Assembly (NCBI RefSeq): GCF_020857975.1
Contig: NZ_JACWUO010000009.1
Coordinates: forward strand, 97,521 to 161,520
Source: Stenotrophomonas rhizophila
GTDB taxonomy: Bacteria > Pseudomonadota > Gammaproteobacteria > Xanthomonadales > Xanthomonadaceae
Direction of reading: 5' to 3'
DNA length: 64,000 bases
The position numbers and the translations under genes were made by a program. The notes beneath the pieces were generated by a model. It was not told the DNA's origin and made no database searches. It saw only the letters and a program-made list of their open reading frames with translations. Positions 48,230-58,005 of this stretch are shown here, piece after piece; the first letter of the stretch is position 1; each line of letters starts with the position of its first letter.

Positions 48230-49570
48230 ATGAGCAACCCGCCCCCTGCAACGCCGGCCAGGCCGGCCGCCCATCTCGCCCCCGGCGTGCCCACCCGCGT
48301 GCTCGCCGCCAAGGTGCTGGCCCAGGTGGTCGGCCGCGGCCGTTCGCTCAAGGCCGAACTGACCCACGCCCTGCCGCAGCTCGATGACAGCCGCGACCGC
48401 GCCCTGCTGGAAGCGCTGTGCTTTGCCGTGCTGCGCCGGCGCAGCGCCTATGACGCCGCCCTGGCGCAATGGATGCCGCGCCCGCTGGGCGTGCGTGAAG
48501 ACGAACTGCGCGCGCTGCTGCAGGTCGGTTTCGCCCAGCTCGATGCGCTGCAGCTGCCGGCCCACGCCGCGCTGTCGGCCACCGTGGATGCGGCGCGGGC
48601 GATGGGCCGCGAGCGCCAGGCCGGCATGGTCAACGCACTGCTGCGGCGTGCCCAGCGCGAAGGCATTCCGCGCGCGCCGGCACGCGAGGCCTTCCCCGAC
48701 TGGATGGCCGCCAGGATCGACCAGGATTGGCCGGAGCAGGCCGAGGCGATCTTCGCCGCCAGCCTGGTAGCCGCGCCGCTGTGGCTGCGGGTCAACCGCC
48801 AGCAGGGCACGCGTGAGGCCATGCTGGCGCAGCTGGAAGCGGCCGGCATCGCCGCCGAGGCCGCCGCGCTGGGCAGCGACGCGATCTGCCTGCCGGTACC
48901 GGTGGCGGTGTCGGCGTTGCCCGGCTTCGCCGACGGTGCGCTGTCGGTACAGGACCTGTCGGCGCAGCAGGTGGCCGATGCGCTGGCCCCGCGCCCGGGC
49001 GCGCGGGTGCTCGATGCCTGCGCCGCGCCGGGCGGCAAGGCCGCGCACCTGCTCGAACGCGACCCGACCCTGCAGCTGCTGGCGCTGGACATCGACCCGC
49101 GCCGGCTCAAGCGCATCAGCGAGACCTTCGCGCGTACCGGCGTGGGCGCCGGCGCGCAGGTGCGGGCCGCCGATGCCGCCGACCCGGACAGCTGGTGGGA
49201 CGGGCAGCCGTTCGACAGCATCCTGCTCGACGCCCCCTGTTCGGCCACCGGCATCATCCGCCGCCAGCCCGACGTGCTGCTGCACCGCCGCCCGGCCGAT
49301 ATCGAGGCGCTGGTCGCGCTGCAGGCACGGCTGCTGGATGCCTGCTTCAGGATGCTCGCCCCCGGCGGCACCCTGCTGTATGCGACATGCTCGATCCTGC
49401 GCGAAGAGAACCAGTTCCAGGTGGAGGACTTCCTGCAACGGACCCCGCGCGCCGGCTTCCTGCCGCTGGACGACGCCTTCGGCCACGACTCCTGGGCCGG
49501 GCGCCAGCGCCTGCCGGGGGAAGACGGCGCCGACGGATTCTTCTACGCTCGTCTGCTGAAAAAAGGCTGA
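48230..49570 (+). CDS. rsmB: 16S rRNA (cytosine-967-C5)-methyltransferase RsmB
   Basis: The product is 446 aa. An N-terminal NusB-like RNA-binding domain (to about 150) precedes the methyltransferase. The SAM motif is [14 protein letters not shown] near 261. The two cysteines of the m5C mechanism are in LDAPCSATG (about 338) and [11 protein letters not shown] (about 385). It methylates C967 of 16S rRNA. It follows fmt as in most proteobacteria and may drive the glycosyltransferase gene 16 bp downstream. Confidence 0.96.
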   Translation: MSNPPPATPARPAAHLAPGVPTRVLAAKVLAQVVGRGRSLKAELTHALPQLDDSRDRALLEALCFAVLRRRSAYDAALAQWMPRPLGVREDELRALLQVGFAQLDALQLPAHAALSATVDAARAMGRERQAGMVNALLRRAQREGIPRAPAREAFPDWMAARIDQDWPEQAEAIFAASLVAAPLWLRVNRQQGTREAMLAQLEAAGIAAEAAALGSDAICLPVPVAVSALPGFADGALSVQDLSAQQVADALAPRPGARVLDACAAPGGKAAHLLERDPTLQLLALDIDPRRLKRISETFARTGVGAGAQVRAADAADPDSWWDGQPFDSILLDAPCSATGIIRRQPDVLLHRRPADIEALVALQARLLDACFRMLAPGGTLLYATCSILREENQFQVEDFLQRTPRAGFLPLDDAFGHDSWAGRQRLPGEDGADGFFYARLLKKG

Positions 49571-49586
49571 GCCACCACCGCCCGAC

Positions 49587-51320
49587 ATGCGTCCCATGCT
49601 CAACACCCGTGCGTCACGAGAGTTCTGGTTGCTTGCCTTGATGGCCCTGCTGGTACTGGGTACCGGCCTGGGCCTGCGCGATCCCTGGCCCTCGGACGAG
49701 CCGCGTTTTGCCCTGGTCGCCAAGCAGATGGTGGACAGCGGGGACTGGCTGTTCCCGCACCGCGGCACCGAGCTGTATTCGGACAAGCCGCCGATGCTGA
49801 TGTGGTGGCAGGCCAGCCTGTACAGCGTGTTCGGCAACTGGCGGGTGGCATTCCTGCTGCCGTCGCTGCTGGCCGCGCTGGGCACCCTGGCCTGCGTGTA
49901 CGACCTGGGCCGCCGGCTGTGGACGCGCCGGGTCGGGGTGTACGCGGCCTGGGCCCTGTTGTTTGCGGTGCACTTCAGCTTCCAGGCCAAGAAGGCGCAG
50001 ATCGACCCGCTGGTGGTGTTGTTCATCACCCTGGCCAACTACGGCCTGCTGCGCCACCTGCTGTGCGGGCCGGCGTGGCGCTGGTGGTGGCTGGGCTGGT
50101 TCGCCGCCGGGCTGGGGGTGATCACCAAGGGCGTGGGGGTGATCGCGCTGCTGATGATCGTGCCGGCCGCGCTGGCGTCGCTGCTGGGCTGGCCGCGGGT
50201 GCGCCTGCACGTGCGCGACTGGCGCTTCTGGCTGGGGCCGCTGGCGTTCGTGCTGGCCACCCTGCTGTGGTTGCTGCCGATGGCCTGGACCGCGCTGTCC
50301 AGCGGTTCGACCGAATACCGCGCCTACCTGGACGACATCCTGTTCCGGCAGACCGCCAAACGCTACGCGCAGTCCTGGGACCACCACCAGCCGTGGTGGT
50401 ACTTCCTGGCGACCATGCCGTCGATGTGGGTGCCGGCGATCCTGGCCTTGCCGTGGGCGATCCCGGCCTGGTGGCGGCGCCTGCGCCGGCGCGATCCGCG
50501 CTACCTGCTGCTGCTGGGCTGGTGGCTGCTGATCGTGCTGTTCTTCTCGATCCCGCACGGCAAGCGTGACGTCTACATCCTGCCGGCGTTGCCGATGTTC
50601 TGCCTGGCGCTGGCGCCGCTGTTGCCGGGCCTGCTGCGCCGGCGCGATGTGCAGTGGCTGCTGGGCGCCTTCACCGCACTGCTGGCGCTGGCGCTGCTGG
50701 TGGCCGGGATCGGCATGCTGGCCGGCGACCCGGGTTTCGAGCGCCGGCTGATGGGCCAGCGCGGCGTGGGCACGCACGTGACCGCCGCGCTGGGCTGGGC
50801 CGGCATCGCGATGGGCAGTTGGGGGGTGATCGGCCTGCTGGCCTGCGGGCGGCGCCGGTTCCACCTGGCCGCCGCCTCCATCCTGGCCGGGGTCTGGGTC
50901 ACCTATGGGCTGATCGGCTATCCGCTGCTGAACGATTCCAGTTCGGCGCGCGGCCTGATGCAGCAGGTGGGCCAGCGGATCGGGCCGGATGCCGAACTGG
51001 GGCTGGTGGCCTGGAAGGAGCAGAACCTGCTGATGGCCGACCGCCCGGCGGCCACCTTCGGTTTCAAACGCCGCTGGTACCGGCAGCTGCACGACGCCCG
51101 CACCTGGCAGGCGCAGCAGCCGCAGCGCCGTTGGCTGCTGGTGCAGGAAGACGCGGTACTAGGCTGCATCGACCGCAACGCGGCCGAGCGGGTCGGGGTG
51201 GCCAACCGCCGCGGCTGGTGGCTGGTGCCGGCGCCGGCGTTCGGGGGCGTATGCCGTCCCAGCGCTGCCGAACTGGCGCGGATCGCGCGCGAACAGGGCC
51301 AGGACGAGGACGAGCAATGA
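49587..51320 (+). CDS. GT39 (ArnT/PMT-like) membrane glycosyltransferase
   Basis: The product is 577 aa with about twelve membrane spans. The first periplasmic loop has the acidic pair in PWPSDEPRFALVAKQM, and YSDKPPMLMWW follows, as in ArnT-type enzymes. These use polyprenyl-phosphate sugars in the periplasm to modify lipid A or other glycans. It starts 16 bp after rsmB, so it is likely read from that operon. It precedes an O-antigen ligase, which supports a role in lipopolysaccharide. The sugar donor is unknown. Confidence 0.85.
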   Translation: MRPMLNTRASREFWLLALMALLVLGTGLGLRDPWPSDEPRFALVAKQMVDSGDWLFPHRGTELYSDKPPMLMWWQASLYSVFGNWRVAFLLPSLLAALGTLACVYDLGRRLWTRRVGVYAAWALLFAVHFSFQAKKAQIDPLVVLFITLANYGLLRHLLCGPAWRWWWLGWFAAGLGVITKGVGVIALLMIVPAALASLLGWPRVRLHVRDWRFWLGPLAFVLATLLWLLPMAWTALSSGSTEYRAYLDDILFRQTAKRYAQSWDHHQPWWYFLATMPSMWVPAILALPWAIPAWWRRLRRRDPRYLLLLGWWLLIVLFFSIPHGKRDVYILPALPMFCLALAPLLPGLLRRRDVQWLLGAFTALLALALLVAGIGMLAGDPGFERRLMGQRGVGTHVTAALGWAGIAMGSWGVIGLLACGRRRFHLAAASILAGVWVTYGLIGYPLLNDSSSARGLMQQVGQRIGPDAELGLVAWKEQNLLMADRPAATFGFKRRWYRQLHDARTWQAQQPQRRWLLVQEDAVLGCIDRNAAERVGVANRRGWWLVPAPAFGGVCRPSAAELARIAREQGQDEDEQ

Positions 51321-51491
51321 GCGCGGCCTCATGGATCATTACAGGTCGATCGGCGACAATGCCGGCCGCCTGCCTGACACCGGGCCGGCCCCGGCGCCAT
51401 GCCGGTGCGCGCTTCCTGCCGCCCCCCGGCGCAGTGCTGTGCCGGTGATCCCTTCTTCCCGTTGCCCCGCCGCGCCGCCCAGAACGTGACC

Positions 51492-52775
51492 ATGCCTCTT
51501 TCCCGCCCTGCCGCCGCCAACCCCGTATTGGCATGGGCGTTCACGATCGCGCTGGGGCTGTCGCCGGTGCTGTTGATGTCCACCATGGATGGCGGCAGCG
51601 CGGGCTATTACCTGTTGATCCTGCTCAGCTTCGTCGTGCTGGCGGTGGTCCGTGCCCCGGCGCCGGGCCATGCCTGGTGCGCCAACCGCCGCGAGTATGT
51701 GTGGCTGGGCCTGGGCATGGCGGTGATGCTGGTGGGGGTATTGGCCAGCCAGCTGTTCCATGGGCTGTGGAAGGGCTCGGAAGTGGAAAAGGCGGTGCGC
51801 TTCCTCACCGTGGTGCTGGTACTGGCGGCGGCGCTGCGGATTCCGCGTGCGACGCTGGCGCATGCGCTGTTCGGCCTGCTGCTGGGTATCTGGTATGCGG
51901 TGCTCAACGTCGCCTGGCTGGCGCTGAGCACCGGTGGCCGCCCGGCCACGCGCCAGTTCAACGCGGTGACCTACGGCGACCTGACCCTGTTGTTCTCGAT
52001 GCTGGCATTCCTGTTGCTGGGCTACCGAATCACCCGGTTCCGCCGCACCGAATTCGCGCTCAAGCTGATCACCGGCATTGCCGGGGTCGGCGGCTTCCTG
52101 GCCACCCAGACCCGTGGTGGGCTGCTGGCCATTCCCTTCTTCATCTTCATCGCGCTGCTGGTGCAGGGCCGGCGCCTGAACCGCTACAAGGCGCTGGCTG
52201 CAGCCGTGCTGCTGGGCGTGCTGGGCCTGATCGTGGCCGGCGACGGCACCATGCGCCAGCGCATCCAGCTGGGCGTGAACGAGTTCGACCAATGCCAGGT
52301 CAGCCACCTGGCCGATACCTCGGTATGCATCCGCCTGCAGCTGTGGAGCGCGGCCGGGTACATGATCCAGAGCGAACCGGTGTTCGGCATCGGCGGCGGC
52401 GACCGCTTCCGCCAGGAACTGCGCAACCTGGCCGAAGCCAAGCTGGTCTCGCCGATGGTCGCGCGCGATTTTGGCGAGACCCACAACGACCTGCTGTACT
52501 TCCTGGCCACCTATGGCGTGCTGGGCGGGCTGGGCCTGGTGTTGATGTACCTCTCGCCGGCCTGGGTACTGCTGCGGCGCCTGCGCCTGGACGATGGCCC
52601 GGCGCGGCTGTTTGCCGGGGCCGGCTTGATGATCTGCGTCGGCTTCATGGTGTTCGGCTTCACCGAAATGATGTTCCGCGACATGCGCACCGCCTCGTTC
52701 TACGCCACCTGGGTGGCGCTGTTCCTGGCCTTGTCCGACCCGGCACGGCTGCGCTGGCCGGGGGCGGCCGGCTGA
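51492..52775 (+). CDS. O-antigen ligase family protein (WaaL/Wzy_C type)
   Basis: The product is 427 aa with ten or more membrane spans. The large loop before the last spans contains FGETHNDLLYFLATYGVLGGLGLV, the Wzy_C/WaaL region with the important His. It should join O-antigen or a related glycan from undecaprenyl pyrophosphate to the lipid A core in the periplasm. The ATG at 51492 is internal to a longer frame from 51399; the upstream part is not hydrophobic. It is convergent with the GT4 gene, with only 7 bp between stops. Confidence 0.85.
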   Translation: MPLSRPAAANPVLAWAFTIALGLSPVLLMSTMDGGSAGYYLLILLSFVVLAVVRAPAPGHAWCANRREYVWLGLGMAVMLVGVLASQLFHGLWKGSEVEKAVRFLTVVLVLAAALRIPRATLAHALFGLLLGIWYAVLNVAWLALSTGGRPATRQFNAVTYGDLTLLFSMLAFLLLGYRITRFRRTEFALKLITGIAGVGGFLATQTRGGLLAIPFFIFIALLVQGRRLNRYKALAAAVLLGVLGLIVAGDGTMRQRIQLGVNEFDQCQVSHLADTSVCIRLQLWSAAGYMIQSEPVFGIGGGDRFRQELRNLAEAKLVSPMVARDFGETHNDLLYFLATYGVLGGLGLVLMYLSPAWVLLRRLRLDDGPARLFAGAGLMICVGFMVFGFTEMMFRDMRTASFYATWVALFLALSDPARLRWPGAAG

Positions 52776-52782
52776 CCTGCGC

Positions 52783-53907
52783 TCAGCTGCGCGGTTGCAG
52801 CGCGGCGTGGTAGCTGGCCTCGGTCTGGCGGCTGAAGTCGTCCAACCCGAACGCACGCAGCGCACGCTGGCGCGCGGCCTGGCCCACCGCCGGCAGCCGC
52901 TGGCGCTGCTCGTACAACGCAGCTACCTGGGAGGCGATCGCGGCCACGTTGCGTACCGGCACGATCCAGCCGTCCAGCCCGTGCTCGATGTTTTCCGGCA
53001 GCCCGGCGTAGTCGCTGACCATTACCGGCTTGCCCATCGCCATCATTTCGCGGCAGGCGAAGGAGATCGTTTCCACGTCGTAGGACAGCACGAAACCGGC
53101 ATCGCCGCTGGCCACGAACGGCCGGATGTCGTCGACCAGCCCGGCGAAATGCACCTGGTCGGCCAGGCCGAGCGCGGCCACGCGCTCGCGCAGATCCCGG
53201 TCCGGTTCACGCCCGGCGATGGCCACGTGGATATGCGCGCGCATGGCCGGTGGCAGGGTGGCCAGGGCCTCGACCAGGTCGATCCAGCCCTTGTGCGCGT
53301 CGGTGCCGGCATTGCTGACCAGCACCAGCGCGTCGGGATCGCTGGTCCAGCGTGCGCGCAGCGCCTGGCCGGCAGCGGGCGCCGGCGGGACGAACTTCTG
53401 CAGGTCCACGCCGTTGCGGATCACATCGATCGGGCAGCGCCGGTAGGGGCTGTCCAGCAGCATCTGGCGGGTGTGCGCGGACACCGCGATCACCCGGTCG
53501 GTGCCCCAGCGCGCGCGCAGCGCGTTGCCCACGGTGTTGCTGGGCTTGCTGTTGTGCTTGGTGAACACCAGCTTGGGGCGGCGGCGCAGCCCGGCCACCG
53601 CCTCCATCACCACCCGGTGGTCGCGCGCGCCGTTGGCATGCACGATATCGATGCCCTGTTCCACCACCAGCGCGCGCAGCCGGCGCATATCGGCCCACTG
53701 CTGGCCCAGGGTGGGCAGGCCGCTGCTGAAGGCGACCGGCAGCGCAGTGGCGAGGGCTTCCTCGCCGACCACGCGGATCACCCGGCTGTCGGCCGGCGCG
53801 GCCATGAACAGCTGGTGGCGCCCGGACAGCGCGCGGGCCAGCGAGACCAGGTAGGTGGTGTGGCCACCGCCATCGCCGGAATGGAAGTTGGTATAGAGGA
53901 TCTTCAT
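52783..53907 (-). CDS. Family 4 glycosyltransferase
   Basis: The product is 374 aa from the ATG at 53907. The GT-B fold is shown by MKILYTNFHSGDGGGHTTYL at the start, VIRNGVDLQKF in the middle and a clear E-x7-E catalytic motif (VETISFACREMMAMGKPV). It is a retaining cytoplasmic transferase that would extend a lipid-linked or core oligosaccharide. The frame runs further upstream, but that is the GT2 gene out of phase. The following GT2 gene, on the same strand, is 44 bp upstream of its start. Confidence 0.88.
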   Translation of the reverse strand: MKILYTNFHSGDGGGHTTYLVSLARALSGRHQLFMAAPADSRVIRVVGEEALATALPVAFSSGLPTLGQQWADMRRLRALVVEQGIDIVHANGARDHRVVMEAVAGLRRRPKLVFTKHNSKPSNTVGNALRARWGTDRVIAVSAHTRQMLLDSPYRRCPIDVIRNGVDLQKFVPPAPAAGQALRARWTSDPDALVLVSNAGTDAHKGWIDLVEALATLPPAMRAHIHVAIAGREPDRDLRERVAALGLADQVHFAGLVDDIRPFVASGDAGFVLSYDVETISFACREMMAMGKPVMVSDYAGLPENIEHGLDGWIVPVRNVAAIASQVAALYEQRQRLPAVGQAARQRALRAFGLDDFSRQTEASYHAALQPRS

Positions 53908-53951
53908 GCGGGCCTTGGGTAAAACGCCCGTGAAGTCTGCCACAGCGATGT

Positions 53952-54770
53952 TCAGGCGGCGTCGCTGCGCCGCGGCGGGTCGCTGACCGGCTGCCCGTTC
54001 TGCAGCATCCACAGCATGATGGTCTTCTGCCGCACGTAGTTGGCCCGCACATAGGCGTACACCAGCCCGTGCCAGCCATCGCGGAAGCCGCCGCGCAGCA
54101 GCAGGCCGCGCCAGAACCGCCAGCTGGGGGCCAGCACCAGCTTGGCCAGGGTGGCGCGCTTGCCGCGCGCGAATTCGTGCTCGGCCATCATCCGCGCATA
54201 GCGCTGGGTCTTGAGCAGCTGCTGCTCCAGCGAGCGGTACGGGTAGTGGATCAGGTCGCCGCGCAGGGTGCCCACCGCACCATCGACGCTGGCCGCCTCG
54301 TGGATCTCGCGCTTGCCGCGCCAGCCGCCGTGGCGGCGGTCGAACAGGCGCAGCACCCGGTCCGGGTAGGCGTTGCCATGGCGCAGGAACTTGCCGAAGT
54401 AGTTCGACAGCCGCGCGAAGCGGTAGCCGTGGTGGCCGGCAAACCCATTGGCCTGGGCGGCCAGGATCGCCGCGCGCAGGTCGTCGCTGATGCGTTCGTC
54501 GGCATCCAGGCACAGCACCCAGTCGTGCGTGGCCTGCTCGACGCAGAACGCCTTCTGGCTGCGGAAGCCATCGAAGTGGCGCTGCAGCACCCATGCCCCG
54601 GCGGCGGTCGCGATCGCCACGGTGGCATCGGTGGAATGGGAGTCCACCACGATGATCTCGTCGCAGAAGGCCAGCGAGGCCAGGCAGTCGCCGATGCGGT
54701 CGGCTTCATTGAACGCGATAATGCAGGCCGAGATGCGAGGCCGTTCAGTGGGAGCGGTCGTGGAGGACAT
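53952..54770 (-). CDS. Family 2 glycosyltransferase (WaaE/LgtF-like)
   Basis: The product is 272 aa. It shows ISACIIAFNEADRIGDCL, VVDSHSTD, and the metal motif CLDADERI; YPDRVLRLFDRRHGGW is typical of the WaaE/LgtF/KdtX group that adds a hexose to the LPS core. A basic amphipathic C-terminus suggests membrane association. Its ATG (54770) lies one base from the start of the divergent glycerophosphotransferase-like gene (54772), so their promoters must lie within each other's coding region. Confidence 0.87.
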   Translation of the reverse strand: MSSTTAPTERPRISACIIAFNEADRIGDCLASLAFCDEIIVVDSHSTDATVAIATAAGAWVLQRHFDGFRSQKAFCVEQATHDWVLCLDADERISDDLRAAILAAQANGFAGHHGYRFARLSNYFGKFLRHGNAYPDRVLRLFDRRHGGWRGKREIHEAASVDGAVGTLRGDLIHYPYRSLEQQLLKTQRYARMMAEHEFARGKRATLAKLVLAPSWRFWRGLLLRGGFRDGWHGLVYAYVRANYVRQKTIMLWMLQNGQPVSDPPRRSDAA

Positions 54771-54771
54771 G

Positions 54772-55827
54772 ATGGCCGAGTACCTGCTGTTTGCGACGGA
54801 GCGTTATGCGCTGCCCATTCTCGCCCCACTGGCCCAGGCGTTGCACGCGTCCGGTCAATCGGTGTCGGCCTGGTTCGCCGACGGCGCGGCCGGATCCAGC
54901 CTGCCGGGGGTGCCCAACGTGGACCTCCGGCAAGCCCTGGCGCTGCGGCCGCGGGCGGTGTTCAGCGCCGCCAACTGGGTGCCGCCGTTCATCGCCGGGG
55001 CCAAGGTGCAGGTCTTCCACGGCTTCAATGTGCAGAAACGCGACAGTGCGCGTGGCCATTTCCGCGTGCGCGGGCTGTTCGACCTGTACTGCACCCAGGG
55101 CCCGGCCACGACCGCGCCGTTCCGTGAGCTGGCCGCGCGCGAGGGCCACTTCGCCGTGGCCGAAACCGGCTGGCCGAAGCTGGACCCGCTGTTCCGCGAC
55201 GACGGCGGGGCCGGCGCTGCGCTGCGTGCACCGGCCGCCGGGCGCCCGGTGATCCTGTTCGGGTCCACCTTCACCGAGCGCCTGAGCGCGGCCCCGCACC
55301 TGCATGCGCAGATCGCCGCCGACATCGCCGGTGGCGAACGTTACTGGCTGCTGACCCTGCATCCCAAGTGCGCGCCGGAACTGTTCGACCGCTACCGCGC
55401 GCTGGCCGGGCCGAACGCGGCCTTCGTCGAGGCCGAGCAGGTGATGGCCGCCCAGCGTGCGGCCGATGTGCTGGTGTCGGATACCTCGTCGATCGTGTCC
55501 GAGTTCGTGGTGCAGCACAAACCGGTGGTGACCTTCCGCAACCGCGTGCCGCAGCCGCACATGATCGATTTCGACGATGCGGACGCGCTGCCGACGATGC
55601 TGGCCCGCGCGCTGGACCCCGAACCGGCGTTGATCGCCGAAATCCAGCGCTATGCCGATGCCATCCATCCTTACCGCGACGGGTATTCCAGCGAGCGGGT
55701 GATCGCGGCCACCGAGGATTTCCTGGCCGGCGAGCTGGGTACGCTCAAGCGCAAGCCGTTCGGGGCGTGGACGCGCGGGCTGCAGATCCGCCGTGAACTG
55801 GGGTACTGGGGGCCGGCGAAGCGATGA
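54772..55827 (+). CDS. CDP-glycerol glycerophosphotransferase-like protein
   Basis: The product is 351 aa. GGAGG lies five bases before the ATG at 54772 and only two before the ATG at 54769, so I choose 54772. FHGFNVQKRD is the first conserved block. The C-terminal half has VLVSDTSSIVSEFVVQHKPVVTF, typical of TagB/TagF-type transferases. Members transfer glycerol phosphate or sugars to glycans. In this surface-glycan cluster it may add glycerol phosphate to O-antigen or core. The donor is not shown by sequence. A short direct repeat and a SMAG element follow. Confidence 0.78.
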   Translation: MAEYLLFATERYALPILAPLAQALHASGQSVSAWFADGAAGSSLPGVPNVDLRQALALRPRAVFSAANWVPPFIAGAKVQVFHGFNVQKRDSARGHFRVRGLFDLYCTQGPATTAPFRELAAREGHFAVAETGWPKLDPLFRDDGGAGAALRAPAAGRPVILFGSTFTERLSAAPHLHAQIAADIAGGERYWLLTLHPKCAPELFDRYRALAGPNAAFVEAEQVMAAQRAADVLVSDTSSIVSEFVVQHKPVVTFRNRVPQPHMIDFDDADALPTMLARALDPEPALIAEIQRYADAIHPYRDGYSSERVIAATEDFLAGELGTLKRKPFGAWTRGLQIRRELGYWGPAKR

Positions 55828-55877
55828 CGGTGTACCGACCCGCGGGATGACGGTGTACCGACCAACGGTCGGTAGCT
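55824..55877. repeat. Tandem direct repeat joined to a reversed SMAG element
   Basis: GATGACGGTGTACCGACC occurs twice, about 22 bp apart, and the second copy runs into ACCGACC and GGTCGGT with AGCTAC at the end. It looks like a partial duplication of a GTAG-type palindrome. It separates two convergent genes. Confidence 0.6.
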
Positions 55878-57393
55878 ACCAGTGCAGGCGCCGCTGCGCC
55901 AGCGCGTGGCCCAGCTGCGCATGCACCGCGCGGGCCTCGGCTTCGGGCAGATAGCGCAGGCACAGGGCGATGCTGCCGGTGGCGCCGGCGGTGTCCAGCC
56001 AGACGCTGGCCGTGCCCAGCCAGCGGTCCAGCGGCGAGCGGCTCAGGCGCAGGCTCTGCAGCTTGTCCAGTTCGGCAAAACGCCACCAGCGCTGCCACCA
56101 GCCGCCGCGCACCGCCACGTACTGATCGTCCAGGTAATAGCCCATGCGCGCCATCTGCCGGTGCGCGCGCAAGGCCGACCACGGCAGCCACAGCAGCGCC
56201 AGTGCGCCCCAGGCATGCCCGTTCCATACCGCCGCGGCGGCCACCAGCGGCAGCCACAGCAGCGCGCCCAGGCACAGCCGCCACCAGCCGCGCTGCTGCA
56301 CCGGCTGCCAGCGCGGCGGCGGCCACTGCAGCTGCGGCAGCAAGTGCTGCACCAGCGCATCGCAGGCCTGCGGGGTGGCCAGCGGGGCCAGCTCGCGCAG
56401 GTCGCGGCGCTGGTTTTCCACGGCCACCCCGGCGGCGATGTCGATGCGCAGCTGGCGCCGCCCGGCCCACCGGTGCAGGGCGCTTTCGCGCAGCGTCCAG
56501 GCCTGGATGCGGCGCCGTGCCACGCTGCTGCGCAGGCGGGTCAGCAGGCCGCTGACCACGGTCAGCCGGCGCTCGTGTTCGCTCAGTTGGAAGCCGTGAT
56601 AGCGCAGCAGCGCCAACGCCACCGACAGCACCCGCAGCAGCAGCCAGAAACCGATCACCGCCAACGCCGCCAGCAGCGCCCATACCCAGGCGGCGGTATG
56701 CAGGTGGCTGGCATAGCCGAACGCCTGGCGGCCACCGTTTTCGATCGCCTCGGACACCGCACCGCGCGGGAAGAACTGGAACATCGCACCCAGCGCGGCC
56801 ACCACCGCCACCCAGCCGCGGTTGGACAGCAGGCCGATGCGCACCACATCGGCGGCGCGCAGCCGCAGCAGCACCTCATCGTCGGGCGCCGCCGCCGCTT
56901 CGCTGGCCTGCGCCGGCGCGGCCAGCGCCTGTCCGCGCTGGCGTACCAGCTGCTCCAGCGCCAGGGCCTGGGACAGTTTGAGTACGCGCATTTCCGCCTC
57001 GGGCCGGTGCCCGCCGGCCGATTCCAGGCGCAGTTCGGCCACGCCGAACAGGCGATGCAGCGGGTTCTGGTGCACCACCACGTTGTGGATGCGCGCGAAC
57101 GGGATCTCGCGCCGGTTGCGCGATACCACGCCGCTGCGCAGGCTGATGCCGTCGCGGCCGATCCGGTAGTGGTAGGTCAGGTACTGCAGGATCGAGATCG
57201 CCACCAGCACCGCGATCACGATCACCGCCGCCAGGTAGCTCCACATTTCATCGCGATCGCCGCGGTTGCCGAACACCACCAGCGCCACCAGCGGCAGCAG
57301 GAACTGGCGCAGCTGCATCAGCAGCACGAACAGCCACGACCAGGGGTGCAGCCGCTGGTCCGGCGCGGCATCGTCCGGCGTTGCGCTGCTCAC
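55876..57393 (-). CDS. Membrane protein with multiple bPH2 domains (YdbT-like)
   Basis: The product is 505 aa from GTG 57393, overlapping the upstream gene as GTGA. Two hydrophobic pairs (LLMQLRQFLLPLVALVVF and YLAAVIVIAVLVAISILQY; WVWALLAALAVIGFWLLL) are separated by bacterial PH2 domains. These are marked by YHYRIGRDGISLRSGVVSR, FARIHNVVV and ARRRIQAWTLRESALHR. Function unknown; the YdbS-YdbT pair is widespread in the inner membrane. The third domain at the C-terminus again has YYLDDQYVAVRGG. Confidence 0.82.
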   Translation of the reverse strand: MSSATPDDAAPDQRLHPWSWLFVLLMQLRQFLLPLVALVVFGNRGDRDEMWSYLAAVIVIAVLVAISILQYLTYHYRIGRDGISLRSGVVSRNRREIPFARIHNVVVHQNPLHRLFGVAELRLESAGGHRPEAEMRVLKLSQALALEQLVRQRGQALAAPAQASEAAAAPDDEVLLRLRAADVVRIGLLSNRGWVAVVAALGAMFQFFPRGAVSEAIENGGRQAFGYASHLHTAAWVWALLAALAVIGFWLLLRVLSVALALLRYHGFQLSEHERRLTVVSGLLTRLRSSVARRRIQAWTLRESALHRWAGRRQLRIDIAAGVAVENQRRDLRELAPLATPQACDALVQHLLPQLQWPPPRWQPVQQRGWWRLCLGALLWLPLVAAAAVWNGHAWGALALLWLPWSALRAHRQMARMGYYLDDQYVAVRGGWWQRWWRFAELDKLQSLRLSRSPLDRWLGTASVWLDTAGATGSIALCLRYLPEAEARAVHAQLGHALAQRRLHW

Positions 57394-57956
57394 AGGGCGT
57401 CGTCGTCCTGGTCCAGCTGGTGGGCCAGGGTGTCGCGCAGATGCTCGGCATCGGTGCTGTCCAGCCCGCCCAGGGTCACCGCGCTGAAGCGGCTGCCGGC
57501 GGTATGCACCACCAGCGTGGCCAGCCGCGCGCCGCGTTCGATCGGGCCGCGGCGCAGGTCCAGGTGTTGCACGCGCGAGATCGGCACATGGGTTTCCAGT
57601 TGCCACATCAGGTCGCGGCGCACGCCCAGGCCTTGCCCATCCAGCCGCCAGAACGTGCGGCGCTGGCGGCGGAAGCCGAAGCCGGCGCCAACCAGCGCAC
57701 CGACCACCAGCATCGCCGCCGCGCCCAGCCAGCGCATCGGCAGCTCCAGCATGACCCAGCCGGCGCCCAGCGCCCCGCCGATCACGATCGCGCCGCTGAT
57801 CGCGCCGGCCGCCGCGGCAATGGTGGCCGCGCGCAGCGGCAACGGCTGCCAGTCGGCGGCGGCGCCGGGCAGCGGTGGCGGGGAGGGCATCGGCAGGGCG
57901 TCGGCAAGGTCGGGCAAGTCAGGGCGCTCGGCGGGAGGAAACAGGCCGGGCGCCAT
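57390..57956 (-). CDS. Membrane protein with one bPH2 domain (YdbS-like)
   Basis: The product is 188 aa. Two membrane spans around residues 45-90 precede a bPH2 domain (FWRLDGQGLGVRRDLMWQLETHVPISRVQHLDLRRGP, in parts). It is translated just before its YdbT-like partner through a four-base GTGA overlap, so the two probably form a complex. Confidence 0.82.
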   Translation of the reverse strand: MAPGLFPPAERPDLPDLADALPMPSPPPLPGAAADWQPLPLRAATIAAAAGAISGAIVIGGALGAGWVMLELPMRWLGAAAMLVVGALVGAGFGFRRQRRTFWRLDGQGLGVRRDLMWQLETHVPISRVQHLDLRRGPIERGARLATLVVHTAGSRFSAVTLGGLDSTDAEHLRDTLAHQLDQDDDAL

Positions 57957-58005
57957 GCTGCAGCGTGGAACGCCCGTGGCGCAGACGGTAGCAGGTTGCC
58001 GCGCG

